A model generated the notes under the pieces. It saw nothing but the letters and a program-made list of their open reading frames with translations. It did not search any database and was not told where the DNA came from. Shown in pieces: positions 24,977 through 33,407 of a stretch of DNA of 64,000 nucleotides. Source of the DNA: Saccharothrix australiensis (lineage in GTDB: Bacteria > Actinomycetota > Actinomycetes > Mycobacteriales > Pseudonocardiaceae); NCBI RefSeq assembly GCF_003634935.1, contig NZ_RBXO01000001.1:5233501-5297500 (forward strand), written 5' to 3'. A program made the position numbers and the translations under genes. Numbering within the stretch: position 1 is the stretch's first letter; every line of letters starts with the position of its first letter.

Positions 24977-25135
24977 TGCGTCCCCATTCGCCTCGATTTC
25001 CCCTTCGCTCGCCAAAGTACTCGCGGCCACCACCGGTCGTCGCGCGCGAGCACAGGTCGGCCGGTCGGTGGGAATACCCGGTGAATTGGAATCGCGGAAC
25101 ACGGGCGGACCGCCTGGTATGTTCGCGGTCGGCCG

Positions 25136-26350
25136 ATGATCGAGGGGCGGGGACCACCGTTGACAGCGCAAACCTCCGTTTCCTCGGGATTGACCACCGG
25201 CCTGTACCTGTTCGCCGCGTTGAACGATTTCGTCCCGGTCGTGCCGGTGGTCGTCCTGCTGTTCACCGACGCGGGGCTCGGCCCGGTCGAGGTGTCGTCG
25301 CTGTTCGCGATCCTGGCCTTCGCCGCGCTCGCGCTGGAGGTGCCGTCGGGCGCGTGGGCCGACGTCACGTCGCGCCGCCGGCTGCTGGCGCTCGGCGCGT
25401 CGGCGCGGGCGCTGTGCTTCGCGCTGTGGGTGCTGTTCCCCTCGTACCCGGCCTTCGTGCTCGGGGCGGTGCTGTGGGGCGCGTGCCACGCGTTGACCTC
25501 CGGCACGTTGGAGGCGCTGGTGTACGACCACCTGCGGGCCACCGGCGACACGGCCCGCTACCCGCGCCTGATGGGCCGGTCGCGGGTGGCCGCGCTGACC
25601 GCGAACGTGGCGGCCACGGCGCTGGCCGCGCCGCTGCTCGCCCTGGGGTCGTACGTCCTGGTGGAGGTCGTCAGCGGCGCGGTGTGCCTGGTGACCGCCG
25701 CGGTGGCGCTGTGCCTGCCGGAGGGCGCGGGGGCCCGGCGCCCGGAGCGCGGGCACCGGCTCACGGCCTACCTCGGGATGCTCGCGACGGGGCTGTCCGA
25801 GGTGCGCCGCGACGTCGTGGTGCGCCGGGCCGCGCTGCTCGCGGCGGTCCTGCCCGCCGTGCTGGTGCTCGACGAGTACCTGCCGCTGCTGGCGCGCTCG
25901 ACCGGGGTGCCGACCGCGACCGTGCCGCTGATGGTGATCCTCGCCGTGGCCGGGAAGGCGGCGGGCGGTTGGCTGGCGGGCAGGCTGGCCGCGCTGCGCC
26001 CCACCGCGCTGGCGCCGGCGCTGGGCGCGGCGGCGGTGCTGCTCGCGGTGGGCGCGTCGAGCGGGCACCCGCTGGGCGTCGTGCCGGTCGCCGCGGGGCT
26101 CGGCGTGGTGCAGTTGAGCATCGTGCTGGCCCAGGCGCGGCTCCAGGACGTGGTGCGCGGCACGGCGCGCGCGACCGTCACGTCGGTGGCGGGCCTGGGC
26201 ACCGACGCGGTGGCGATCGCGTTCTACGGCTGGTACGCGGTCGGGTCGGGCTGGTTCGGGATCGCGGCGCTGTTCGCCGGTTTCGCGGTGGTGCCGCTGC
26301 TGGTCGCCACCGCGATGCCGCGCTGGCTGCCCGGACCGGGCGCGCGGTGA
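25136..26350 (+). CDS. MFS transporter
   Basis: About 404 residues with 12 hydrophobic segments. An early acidic residue pair (LNDFVPVVPVVVLLF), then LEVPSGAWADVTSRRRLLALG, which matches MFS motif A between segments 2 and 3, establish the family. ATG 25136 lacks a good ribosome site. A TTG about eight codons later follows GAGGGGCGGGGACC and may be the true start. Divergent from the radical SAM enzyme; likely exports or imports its product. A bidirectional terminator follows. Confidence 0.85.
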   Translation: MIEGRGPPLTAQTSVSSGLTTGLYLFAALNDFVPVVPVVVLLFTDAGLGPVEVSSLFAILAFAALALEVPSGAWADVTSRRRLLALGASARALCFALWVLFPSYPAFVLGAVLWGACHALTSGTLEALVYDHLRATGDTARYPRLMGRSRVAALTANVAATALAAPLLALGSYVLVEVVSGAVCLVTAAVALCLPEGAGARRPERGHRLTAYLGMLATGLSEVRRDVVVRRAALLAAVLPAVLVLDEYLPLLARSTGVPTATVPLMVILAVAGKAAGGWLAGRLAALRPTALAPALGAAAVLLAVGASSGHPLGVVPVAAGLGVVQLSIVLAQARLQDVVRGTARATVTSVAGLGTDAVAIAFYGWYAVGSGWFGIAALFAGFAVVPLLVATAMPRWLPGPGAR

Positions 26351-26357
26351 GCGCGGG

Positions 26358-26384
26358 GCGGGGAGCCCTGCTCGGGCTCCCCGC
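26358..26384. terminator. Bidirectional hairpin terminator
   Basis: GCGGGGAGCCC (26358-26368), loop TGCTC, then GGGCTCCCCGC (26374-26384): a perfect 11-bp stem between the convergent MFS and lectin genes. No T-run on either side, as common in actinomycetes. Confidence 0.75.
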
Positions 26385-26392
26385 GGACCGGG

Positions 26393-26971
26393 TCAGGACA
26401 CCGTCCAGGTGTTGTGCGGCTGCTCGGCGCACTGCCAGAGGTCGATGCCCGCCCGCGGCGGTCCGCTGGTCTCCACGACGTTCAGGCAGAGCCCGGCGGT
26501 CTGGATCGCGACGAACTGGTGGCCACCGGACACGGCCTGGACGCGCCACCCCTGCCCTTCCCGGTCGCACCGCTCCACCCAGACCGGCTTGGGGTAGCCG
26601 CCGGGGTGGTAGGTCAGGCACTTGCCGGACTTCTGGTTGCGCAGCCGGAACTCGTACGAGGGCCGGTCGAGGATGGACAGCTGGTCGAAGAGCTGGTGCG
26701 GCTGGTCGGGGTCGCCTTCCCAGCGGCAGTCCCAGAGCTGGACGTTGGAGCGCGGCTTGTTCAGGGTCCGGGCGTCGACGTCGAGGCAGCGGTGGGGCGC
26801 GATCCGGGACACCAGGTGGGCGGCGGGGAACGCCGACACGCCGGTTCCCGGCGCGGTCAGGCCGGTGCCCGGCGCCGGCGCGCCGTGCGCGGCGGTGGCG
26901 CCGGCGGCGAGCAGGAGGACGGCGGAGGCGGCGGCCGCCGACAGCCGGGCCAGGCGTGCGAGGGATCTCAT
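26393..26971 (-). CDS. Secreted ricin-type beta-trefoil lectin
   Basis: 192 residues. A Sec signal (MRSLARLARLSAAAASAVLLLAAGATAAHG) likely cleaved after AHG, then about 150 residues with three beta-trefoil repeats: HRCLDVDARTLNKPRSNVQLWDC, GKCLTYHPGG and GLCLNVVETSGPPRAGIDLWQC. The QxW-type motifs (VQLWDC, IDLWQC) are present. Predicted to bind sugars outside the cell. No catalytic domain is attached, which is unusual but known. ATG 26971 follows GGAGG at about -9. Confidence 0.85.
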   Translation of the reverse strand: MRSLARLARLSAAAASAVLLLAAGATAAHGAPAPGTGLTAPGTGVSAFPAAHLVSRIAPHRCLDVDARTLNKPRSNVQLWDCRWEGDPDQPHQLFDQLSILDRPSYEFRLRNQKSGKCLTYHPGGYPKPVWVERCDREGQGWRVQAVSGGHQFVAIQTAGLCLNVVETSGPPRAGIDLWQCAEQPHNTWTVS

Positions 26972-27267
26972 GGAACCTCCAGGTGAGAGTGTGGTTCGCC
27001 TCAGGGGAAATCGACCACCCCCGCCCCGACCGGATCAGGTTATCGTTCGGCGCGGTCGGGGCAATACGGCGAACAGCGTTGCCGCGATCAGCGGAAAGCC
27101 ATATGGGACGCGGCATTCGCGCGGCCCCGGTACGCCGGTCGTATTCACCCGCCACCGGATCGACCCACAGTGGACCGACGAGTCGGGGCGAAGCACGCGC
27201 GGGTCGGTGACAAACGTCCTTCGCAGTGGAGGATCGCCCGCTTTCGCAAAAGTGGCGCGCGCTGTCC

Positions 27268-27948
27268 TCATCGCCCCGGTGTGATCACGCCGGTTTCATA
27301 GGCGACTATGACCAGTTGTGCGCGGTCCCGCACGTCGAGTTTGGCCAGCAGGCGGCTGACGTGCGTTTTGACGGTGCCCGTGCTGAGCCGCAGGTGCGCC
27401 GCGATCTCGGCATTGGACAGTCCTCGCGCCACCAGGACGAACACCTCCAGCTCCCGCGCGGTCAGCGCGTCCAGCTCGCCGGTGGCCGGCGGCGCGGGCG
27501 CCGGGCGGCTGAACGCGGCGATGAGCCTGCGGGTCACCGAAGGAGCCAGCAGCGCCTCGCCGGCCGCGATGGTCCTGATCGCGGCGAGCAGGTCGGCCGG
27601 TGGCGTGTCCTTGAGCAGGAAGCCGCTGGCTCCCGCGTGCAGCGCGGCGTGCACGTAGGAGTCCAGGTCGAACATGGTCAGGACGAGCACCCGCGCCTGC
27701 CCGGTCCCGCGGGAGTCGCAGATCCGGCGGGTGGCCTCGATGCCGTCCATCTCCGGCATGCGCACGTCCATCAGCACCACGTCCGGCCGGTGGACCGCGG
27801 CGAGTTCGACCGCTTGCGCCCCCGTCGCCGCCTCACCGACGGTGACCAGGTCCGGTGCGGTCTGGAGCAGGGCGCGGAAGCTGCCGCGCAGCAGGGCCTG
27901 GTCGTCCGCGATCAGGACGCGGATCGGCGCCGCGTCGACGCCGTTCAC
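27268..27948 (-). CDS. NarL-family response regulator
   Basis: 226 residues. Receiver domain 9-125: acidic pocket IADDQ, phosphoacceptor Asp61 in LMDVRMPEMDG, then LTMFDLD and LLKDTPPADL. C-terminal LuxR helix-turn-helix (LTARELEVFVLVARGLSNAEIAAHL ... GTVKTHVSRLLAKL). Start GTG 27948 overlaps the kinase stop by 4 bp, so it is coupled to that kinase. Targets not known; the secreted hydrolase upstream of the kinase is a candidate. Confidence 0.95.
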   Translation of the reverse strand: MNGVDAAPIRVLIADDQALLRGSFRALLQTAPDLVTVGEAATGAQAVELAAVHRPDVVLMDVRMPEMDGIEATRRICDSRGTGQARVLVLTMFDLDSYVHAALHAGASGFLLKDTPPADLLAAIRTIAAGEALLAPSVTRRLIAAFSRPAPAPPATGELDALTARELEVFVLVARGLSNAEIAAHLRLSTGTVKTHVSRLLAKLDVRDRAQLVIVAYETGVITPGR

Positions 27949-29141
27949 CCGTTCCGCCCGGACGTCGTGACCGCCGACGTGAGGGGCAGTCGCACGGATA
28001 CCGCGAACCCGCCGCCCCGCCTCGGTCCCGCGGTGAACCCGCCCTGGTACATCAGCACCCGTTCCTGGATGCCGATCAGCCCCTTGCCGCCCTCGGACCC
28101 GCGGCGGGCAGCCCCGCCACCGCGACCGGTTCCGCCGTCGACGACGTCGATCCGCAGGTCGCCCGCGCCCGCTCGGACCGTCACCTCGCAGCGCGTGGGC
28201 GCGGCGTGCTTCACCACGTTGGTCAACGCCTCCTGCACGATCCGGTAGGCCGTCAGCTCCAGGCCCGGCGTCAACGGCGGCGTGTCCCGCACGTCCAGTT
28301 CGACCGCTACCCCGGCCTTCTCGGCCATCCCGGCGAGATCGGCGAGGTCGGCGAGCCCCGGCTGCGGGCGCAACCGCCCGTCCTCGGCGTGTTCCCGGTC
28401 CGGGCGCAGCACACCGAGCATCCGGCGCATCTCGGCGAGCGCGGTGCGGCCGGCCGTCTCGATGTCCGCGAGCGCTGCCCGCACCTCGGGGTCGGCGTCG
28501 GGCCGGGAGCGCAGGGCGTGGTGGGCGACGCCGGCCCTGACCGCGATGAGGCCGACGCCGTGCGTGACGACGTCGTGCAGCTCGCGGGCGATCCGCAGGC
28601 GTTCCCCGGTGACGGCCTGCTCGGCGACCCGCCGCGCCGCCGCCGCGGCGTGGGTCCGTCGTTCCCGGACCACCTGGCCGAGGGTCCACGCGAGGCCGAG
28701 CGCGATCGCGCCGACCGGGAACAGGCTCGCGCTGCCCGGCTCGGGAGCGGGGTACAGGCCGAGCAGGGGGAGGACGACGGCGCCGACCACGCCGGCGACC
28801 AGGATCGCCCTGGTGGTCACCCGGACGCGTCCCGGACTGGTGAGCGCGACGGTGTAGAGCGCGAAGGCGGCGGCGAAGAACGGCTCGCCGACCAGGTCGA
28901 GGCTCACCGCCAGGACGGACAGCGCGGTGACCGTGCCGAAGACCGCACGAGGCCGGACCCGGCGCACCGACAGCGGCAGCGCGATACCGGCGGCGAGCAG
29001 GCACTCCGGCCAACCGCCCTGCCTGGCCAGGACGGTCGCCACCAGGACGACGGCGTACTCGAGCGCCAGCAGGCCGTCGAGCGCGATCAGGTGCTTGCGG
29101 CCGAGCCTGGCGAACGGCGACACCTCGTCGGACTCATGCAC
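27945..29141 (-). CDS. NarL-type sensor histidine kinase
   Basis: 398 residues. Four to five hydrophobic segments in residues 20-155 without a large outer sensor domain, suggesting the signal is felt within the membrane. HisKA_3 box RIARELHDVVTHGVGL with His189. The ATP-binding domain has RIVQEALTNVVKHA (N box) and GKGLIGIQERV (G box). ATG 29141. Forms an operon with the overlapping response regulator. Confidence 0.95.
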   Translation of the reverse strand: MHESDEVSPFARLGRKHLIALDGLLALEYAVVLVATVLARQGGWPECLLAAGIALPLSVRRVRPRAVFGTVTALSVLAVSLDLVGEPFFAAAFALYTVALTSPGRVRVTTRAILVAGVVGAVVLPLLGLYPAPEPGSASLFPVGAIALGLAWTLGQVVRERRTHAAAAARRVAEQAVTGERLRIARELHDVVTHGVGLIAVRAGVAHHALRSRPDADPEVRAALADIETAGRTALAEMRRMLGVLRPDREHAEDGRLRPQPGLADLADLAGMAEKAGVAVELDVRDTPPLTPGLELTAYRIVQEALTNVVKHAAPTRCEVTVRAGAGDLRIDVVDGGTGRGGGAARRGSEGGKGLIGIQERVLMYQGGFTAGPRRGGGFAVSVRLPLTSAVTTSGRNG

Positions 29142-29308
29142 GGCACAACGCTATCGGCGCCGATCACCGCGGACATCCATCCTCGGGATGTCGGTCCAGG
29201 GACAGAGGCGGCACCGGTTCCGGGGACCGGGGTGCGTCCCCGGACGGATCCCGGAGATCAACCTCCGCGCAGACGCGCGCGGCCATCAGCGCCCGGAACG
29301 ATCGGGAC

Positions 29309-30751
29309 ATGGCCAATCGACATCTCCGACGACTCATCACCCTGGTGGCGGTCGTCGCACTCGCACCGCTCACGGTCGCCCCGGCGATCGCGGAACCAGC
29401 GCCCGCCTCGCGCCTGGACTGGGCGCCGTGCCCGGACGGGGGCGGCAGGTCCGGGGTCGAATGCGCCACGCTCGACGTCCCCGTGGACTGGTCCGAGCCA
29501 CGCGGTCGGACCGTGACCCTCGTGCTCGGCCGGTTGAAGGCCGAGGGGCGTGCCCGAGGCAGCGTGCTGGTCGGCTTCGGTGGCCCCTCCGGCGGCTACG
29601 TGCGAGCGCTGGGCGACCTCTTCGGTGAGGCTTACGGCGGGCTGCGCCGCCGAATGGACGTCGTCACCTGGGACATCCGCGGCGGCCCCGGCAACCTCGG
29701 CATGAGCACCCCGCGCCTGCGATGTGACTGGCGGATGGCCGTGGTCCCCCGGTATCCGCGCGACGAGGCCGAATACGAGCAGCTCACCGCGACGAACCGG
29801 GCCGACGCGGAGAAGTGCCGCAGCACCGATCCGGAGCTGTTCGACAACATGGACTCGGCGAGCAACGCCAGGGACATGGAGGCGATCCGGCGCGCGCTCG
29901 GTGAGCCGAAGCTGAACTTCTACGGCGCTTCCTACGCGGGCTTCTTCGGCCAGGCATATGCCCGGCTGTTCCCCCACCGGGTGCGTACGCTGGTGCTGGA
30001 CGGCACCTGGAGCCACAGCAACGAGAACTGGCAGTCCGAGCTCGCCGCCCTCGCCCAGGACCACGAGCGGACCCTACGACGGTTCTTCGACTGGTGCGCC
30101 GCGGACACGTCCTGCGCGCTGCACGGCGGCGACGCATCCCGCCACTGGCGCGAGGTGACCGCGAGAGCGGACCGCGAGCCGATTCCCGCGCCTTCGGTGG
30201 ACGCCGACTACAGCGGGAGGGATTTGCGCGCCCTCGGGCTCCTCGCCGCGCTGCGCGGGCCCGAGCGGTGGGGCAGGCTCGCCGAGGCGATCCGGGACGC
30301 CGAGCGCGGCGACGCTTCGGGGTTCGCGCCGGCCGGCGCCCGCCTCCCCTACCCGGCCGTCCCGGCTCCCGGCGCGGTGGAGTGCCTCGACTGGCCACGC
30401 GCGCACGGCTACCAGCGCCTGTCCGCCATGACGGACCAGCTCCACCGAACCGCCCCGCACGTCGGCGCCTCGGCCCCGCTGCCGATGAACCTGCTGCGGT
30501 GCGAGGGGTGGCCGACTCCGGTGACCAACCCACCCCAGCCGCTGCCCCGGCACCTGCCGCCGCTGCTCGGCGCGGGGGCGTGGAACGAGATCGACGCGGT
30601 CGGCAGGGTCGTCGCCCAAGTGCCGGGCAGCAGGACGATCCGGCACGAAGCGGCCGGTCACACGCTGTACCTCGACAACCCGTGCGCGCGGGCGCACATC
30701 GATCGCTACCTCACCAGCCGGATCATGCCGGAACCGGGAACCGAGTGCTGA
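29309..30751 (+). CDS. Secreted TAP-like alpha/beta hydrolase
   Basis: 480 residues. A signal peptide (HLRRLITLVAVVALAPLTVAPAIA) is cleaved near residue 28-29. The hydrolase core has the oxyanion region FGGPSGGY, and the nucleophile elbow YGASYAG with Ser208. The late Asp and His are expected in DAVGRVV and EAAGHTLYL. The C-terminal TAP-like cap domain is typical of tripeptidyl aminopeptidases (SlpD/SlpE family) of streptomycetes, which trim peptides outside the cell. ATG 29309 has GGAACG upstream. Divergent from the two-component pair. Confidence 0.9.
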   Translation: MANRHLRRLITLVAVVALAPLTVAPAIAEPAPASRLDWAPCPDGGGRSGVECATLDVPVDWSEPRGRTVTLVLGRLKAEGRARGSVLVGFGGPSGGYVRALGDLFGEAYGGLRRRMDVVTWDIRGGPGNLGMSTPRLRCDWRMAVVPRYPRDEAEYEQLTATNRADAEKCRSTDPELFDNMDSASNARDMEAIRRALGEPKLNFYGASYAGFFGQAYARLFPHRVRTLVLDGTWSHSNENWQSELAALAQDHERTLRRFFDWCAADTSCALHGGDASRHWREVTARADREPIPAPSVDADYSGRDLRALGLLAALRGPERWGRLAEAIRDAERGDASGFAPAGARLPYPAVPAPGAVECLDWPRAHGYQRLSAMTDQLHRTAPHVGASAPLPMNLLRCEGWPTPVTNPPQPLPRHLPPLLGAGAWNEIDAVGRVVAQVPGSRTIRHEAAGHTLYLDNPCARAHIDRYLTSRIMPEPGTEC

Positions 30752-31115
30752 CGCCGTTGGCGGCCCGGCCGGGGGCTGGGTCGGCGTGAAGGACGCCGCC
30801 ACGTGGCAGAACGCCTGCACCACCGGGCGGTGGTCGGTCCGGCGGCGGGCGACCGCCGCCTGGCTCGCGCCGGCCTCCACCAGGTCGATGAGGCGCAACG
30901 GGTACCGGGCAGCGGGTGCCGGCGGCGCGCCACGTCCGCGCACGTCGCCGGCACGCCCAGGTTGCGCAACAAGGTCTCGGCCACCTCCCGCACCGACCTG
31001 GACCCACAACGGGGGCAACCACCAGCGGTGGCACATCGTGTTCCAGCCGCGCGAACGCGCTTCGACCGGTCGCGGCGGCCCGCGCGACCGGTCGCGGCGG
31101 CGGCCCGCGCGCGGG
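30752..31115. other. 364-bp gap with a possible gene remnant
   Basis: No intact gene is seen. On the minus strand, around 30860-31010, one frame reads GCPRCGSRSVREVAETLLRN and a neighbouring frame reads YPLRLIDLVEAGASQAAVAR then PVVQAFCHVAA. A zinc-ribbon-like CPRCG followed by helix-turn-helix-like text split over two frames could be a frameshifted remnant, but chance in GC-rich DNA is equally possible. The far end holds the direct repeat GACCGGTCGCGGCGG. Confidence 0.3.
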
Positions 31116-32180
31116 TCACTGCGCGGGGACGCCCTCGACGATCGACAGGCGCGTCCCGGTCGGGATCACGCGGGTCAGCTGGAGGTCCGCCGCCGCGAAC
31201 AGGGCCTCGAACTCGGCGCGCGTGCGCTCCCGCCCGGTCAGCGAACTCATCATCAGCAGGTCGATGACCTTGCCGGGATCGGGCTCGTTGCCCGGCGGGA
31301 CCACCGCGTCGACCACCAGGACGCGACCCCCCTCGGACACGGCCCGCCGGCAGTGCCGCAGGATGCGCGCGCACTGCTCGTCGTCCCAGTCGTGCAGGAT
31401 CCGCTTGATCAGGAACACGTCGCCGGGCGGCGCTTCGGTGAAGAAGTCGCCGGCGACCAGGTCCCAGCGGTGGTCCGCGCCGAGTTCGCCGAGCCGGTGC
31501 CCGGCCAGCACGTGCTCCCGGTCGAACAGCACGCCCCGCGCGTCGGGGTGGTCGCGCAGCACGGCCAGCAGCAGGCCGCCGTGACCACCACCGAGGTCCA
31601 CCACCACCGGCGACGGCGGCAGGTCGCAGGCCCGCGCGATGAGCGGGTTCTCCGGGTCGGACATGGCCGCCATGCCGACGTGGAAGACGGCCGCGGTGTC
31701 GGCGTCGCGCGCGAAGTGGTCGAAGAACGGCATCCCGAACAGCTCCTCGAACGCCGACGCGCCGGTGCGCACGGTCGTCGCCAGTTCGCCGGCGGGCCGC
31801 CAGAACGTCCGGTCGGTCAGCATCAGGACCGCCGGGCGGAACGACGACGCCACGTCCGCGCGCAGCAGCTCCGCCGCCGGGGTGAGCGCGAACCGACCGG
31901 CGTCGTCCTCGGTGAAGATGCCCCGCGTGGCCAGCAGCCGCAGCGTCCGGTACAGGTTGAGCGGGTCGGCACCGACCGCCTCGGCGAGTTCCGCGACCGG
32001 ACGCGGCCCGCCGGTCAGGTGGTCGGCCACGCCCAGCACCGCGGCGGCCCGCAGGGCGGCCGGGAACAGGTAGCTCATGGCGAGGTCCATCAGGGCGAAC
32101 CGGGGATCGGTCTCGCCCGGCCGCCCGGCGGGGTCGGGTGGGTTCTCCGCAGCCGTCACGCGACGGACACTACCGCTCAC
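31116..32180 (-). CDS. O-methyltransferase family 2 (plant COMT/DmpM-like)
   Basis: 354 residues. Dimerisation/wHTH N-domain (LGVADHLTGGPRPVAELAEAVGAD ... LYRTLRLLATRGIF), then the Rossmann core with SAM loop VVDLGGGHGGLL, FDREHV, GDFFTEAPPGDVFLIKRILHDW with the catalytic His in LHDWDD, and the C-terminal DLLMMSSLTGRERTRAEF. This is the standard small-molecule O-methyltransferase layout of natural-product pathways. No polyketide or peptide synthase is nearby, so its substrate is unknown. ATG 32180; GTG 32159 is an alternative start. Confidence 0.93.
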   Translation of the reverse strand: MSGSVRRVTAAENPPDPAGRPGETDPRFALMDLAMSYLFPAALRAAAVLGVADHLTGGPRPVAELAEAVGADPLNLYRTLRLLATRGIFTEDDAGRFALTPAAELLRADVASSFRPAVLMLTDRTFWRPAGELATTVRTGASAFEELFGMPFFDHFARDADTAAVFHVGMAAMSDPENPLIARACDLPPSPVVVDLGGGHGGLLLAVLRDHPDARGVLFDREHVLAGHRLGELGADHRWDLVAGDFFTEAPPGDVFLIKRILHDWDDEQCARILRHCRRAVSEGGRVLVVDAVVPPGNEPDPGKVIDLLMMSSLTGRERTRAEFEALFAAADLQLTRVIPTGTRLSIVEGVPAQ

Positions 32181-32204
32181 CGCAAGTGACAGCCGGCTTC
32201 CCGA

Positions 32205-33407
32205 TCAGGAGTTCCGGGCTCGCGGCGCGGGGGCCCAGGCCGTCGCGAACGCCGCCCACACCACCGGCGAGCACGCCGGGTCGCCGGTCCGCTCCCAGCG
32301 GGTGGCCTGCTCGCGCTGCCAGGCGCCGAGCGCGGCGACCGGGTCCGCGGCGGACTGCGCCCGGTCCACCGCCGACACCGCGCGGCCCAGCACCGGCGTG
32401 GGCGGGAAGCCCGGCACGAGCGCGGTCAGGCCCGCGTCGGTCGGCAGGGTCCACCGCGTCGACAGCACGTACTCCGCTCCACCGTGCACCATCGCCGTCA
32501 CCAGGCCGGACGGCTCGGCGAACCGGACGTCGCCGCCGCTCTCGCACGCCACCAGCGCCACCCGGTTGGGCATCCGCCACGGGCGGGGCGGTCCGGGTCG
32601 GTGGCCCAGCACGAGGTCGGCCGCCGTGAGCGGCCGGTGCGCGCCGACGGGCGCGGCCCGGCCCGTGGTGGTGTCGGCGCGGCACGACAGGTGCAGCCGC
32701 GCGGCCAGGCCGTGCCCGCCGGTCGTCACGTGGCCGACGTAGAGCAGGCGCGCCGCGTCGGCCAGCGCCCGCTCCAGGAAATCCCGGTCGACGTCGTCGC
32801 GCCGCACGCCGCCGGGCACCTGCCCCGCCGCCAGCGCGCGCAGCTCCGGGCCGACGTCGCCGAGCACGGAACCGAGCCCGGACGCGTCGCCGAAGCCCGG
32901 CACCCTCGGGTCGAGCACCCCGACGACCGGGCCGCGGAACGGCGACACCCGGCGGCCGACCGCGTTGCGCACGGTCGCGGGCGGGAGGACCGAGACGTCC
33001 GTCGTGTGCACGATCCGCTCGGCCTCGTCGACCCGCAGCGCCTCCCACGGCACCAGCGCCGTCGACGGTGACGGGCTGATCCGCAGGTGCGGCCGGACAC
33101 CCCGCTCCAGCAACGAATTCAGCTCGGCCGCCAACCGGTGGGGCACGAGGGCCCGCGCCAGTCGCGTGGCCAGGTCGACCTCCCGGTCGCGGTCCACCAG
33201 CGGGCCGCGGGTGAGCGACCGGGCCAGCGCCTCGTCCGCGCTCTCACCCGGCAGCGGCGAGGGCACGGCGCGGGCCAGGTCGTCCAACGCCTCCCGGACC
33301 AGGTCGCGCGGCACGCGGATCACCCTGGGCTCGTCCGGCCGGTCCTCCCACCGCCACGACGCGTAGAGGTCGCCCGCGTCCACGAGCTTCAGCTGCACGG
33401 CTACCAC
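32205..33407 (-). CDS. CHAT-domain (caspase-like) protease
   Basis: About 400 residues, cytosolic. An N-terminal ~100-residue region precedes a CHAT domain: LVPWEALRVDEA (about 118-129), LYVGHVTTGG with His226, VALVACESGGD with Cys288, and a C-terminal ALVPGF...AVSAVDRA helix. The His-Cys dyad of clan-CD proteases is intact, so cleavage activity is likely. GTG 33407 overlaps the TPR stop (TAG at 33401-33403); GTG 33398 is an alternative. Last gene of a four-gene operon. CHAT proteases often act with TPR proteins as sensors. Confidence 0.88.
   Translation of the reverse strand: MVAVQLKLVDAGDLYASWRWEDRPDEPRVIRVPRDLVREALDDLARAVPSPLPGESADEALARSLTRGPLVDRDREVDLATRLARALVPHRLAAELNSLLERGVRPHLRISPSPSTALVPWEALRVDEAERIVHTTDVSVLPPATVRNAVGRRVSPFRGPVVGVLDPRVPGFGDASGLGSVLGDVGPELRALAAGQVPGGVRRDDVDRDFLERALADAARLLYVGHVTTGGHGLAARLHLSCRADTTTGRAAPVGAHRPLTAADLVLGHRPGPPRPWRMPNRVALVACESGGDVRFAEPSGLVTAMVHGGAEYVLSTRWTLPTDAGLTALVPGFPPTPVLGRAVSAVDRAQSAADPVAALGAWQREQATRWERTGDPACSPVVWAAFATAWAPAPRARNS

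Noticed and set aside
23120-32180. Natural-product gene cluster (rSAM, MFS, O-methyltransferase)
   Set aside because: No polyketide, peptide or RiPP core genes link these scattered genes.
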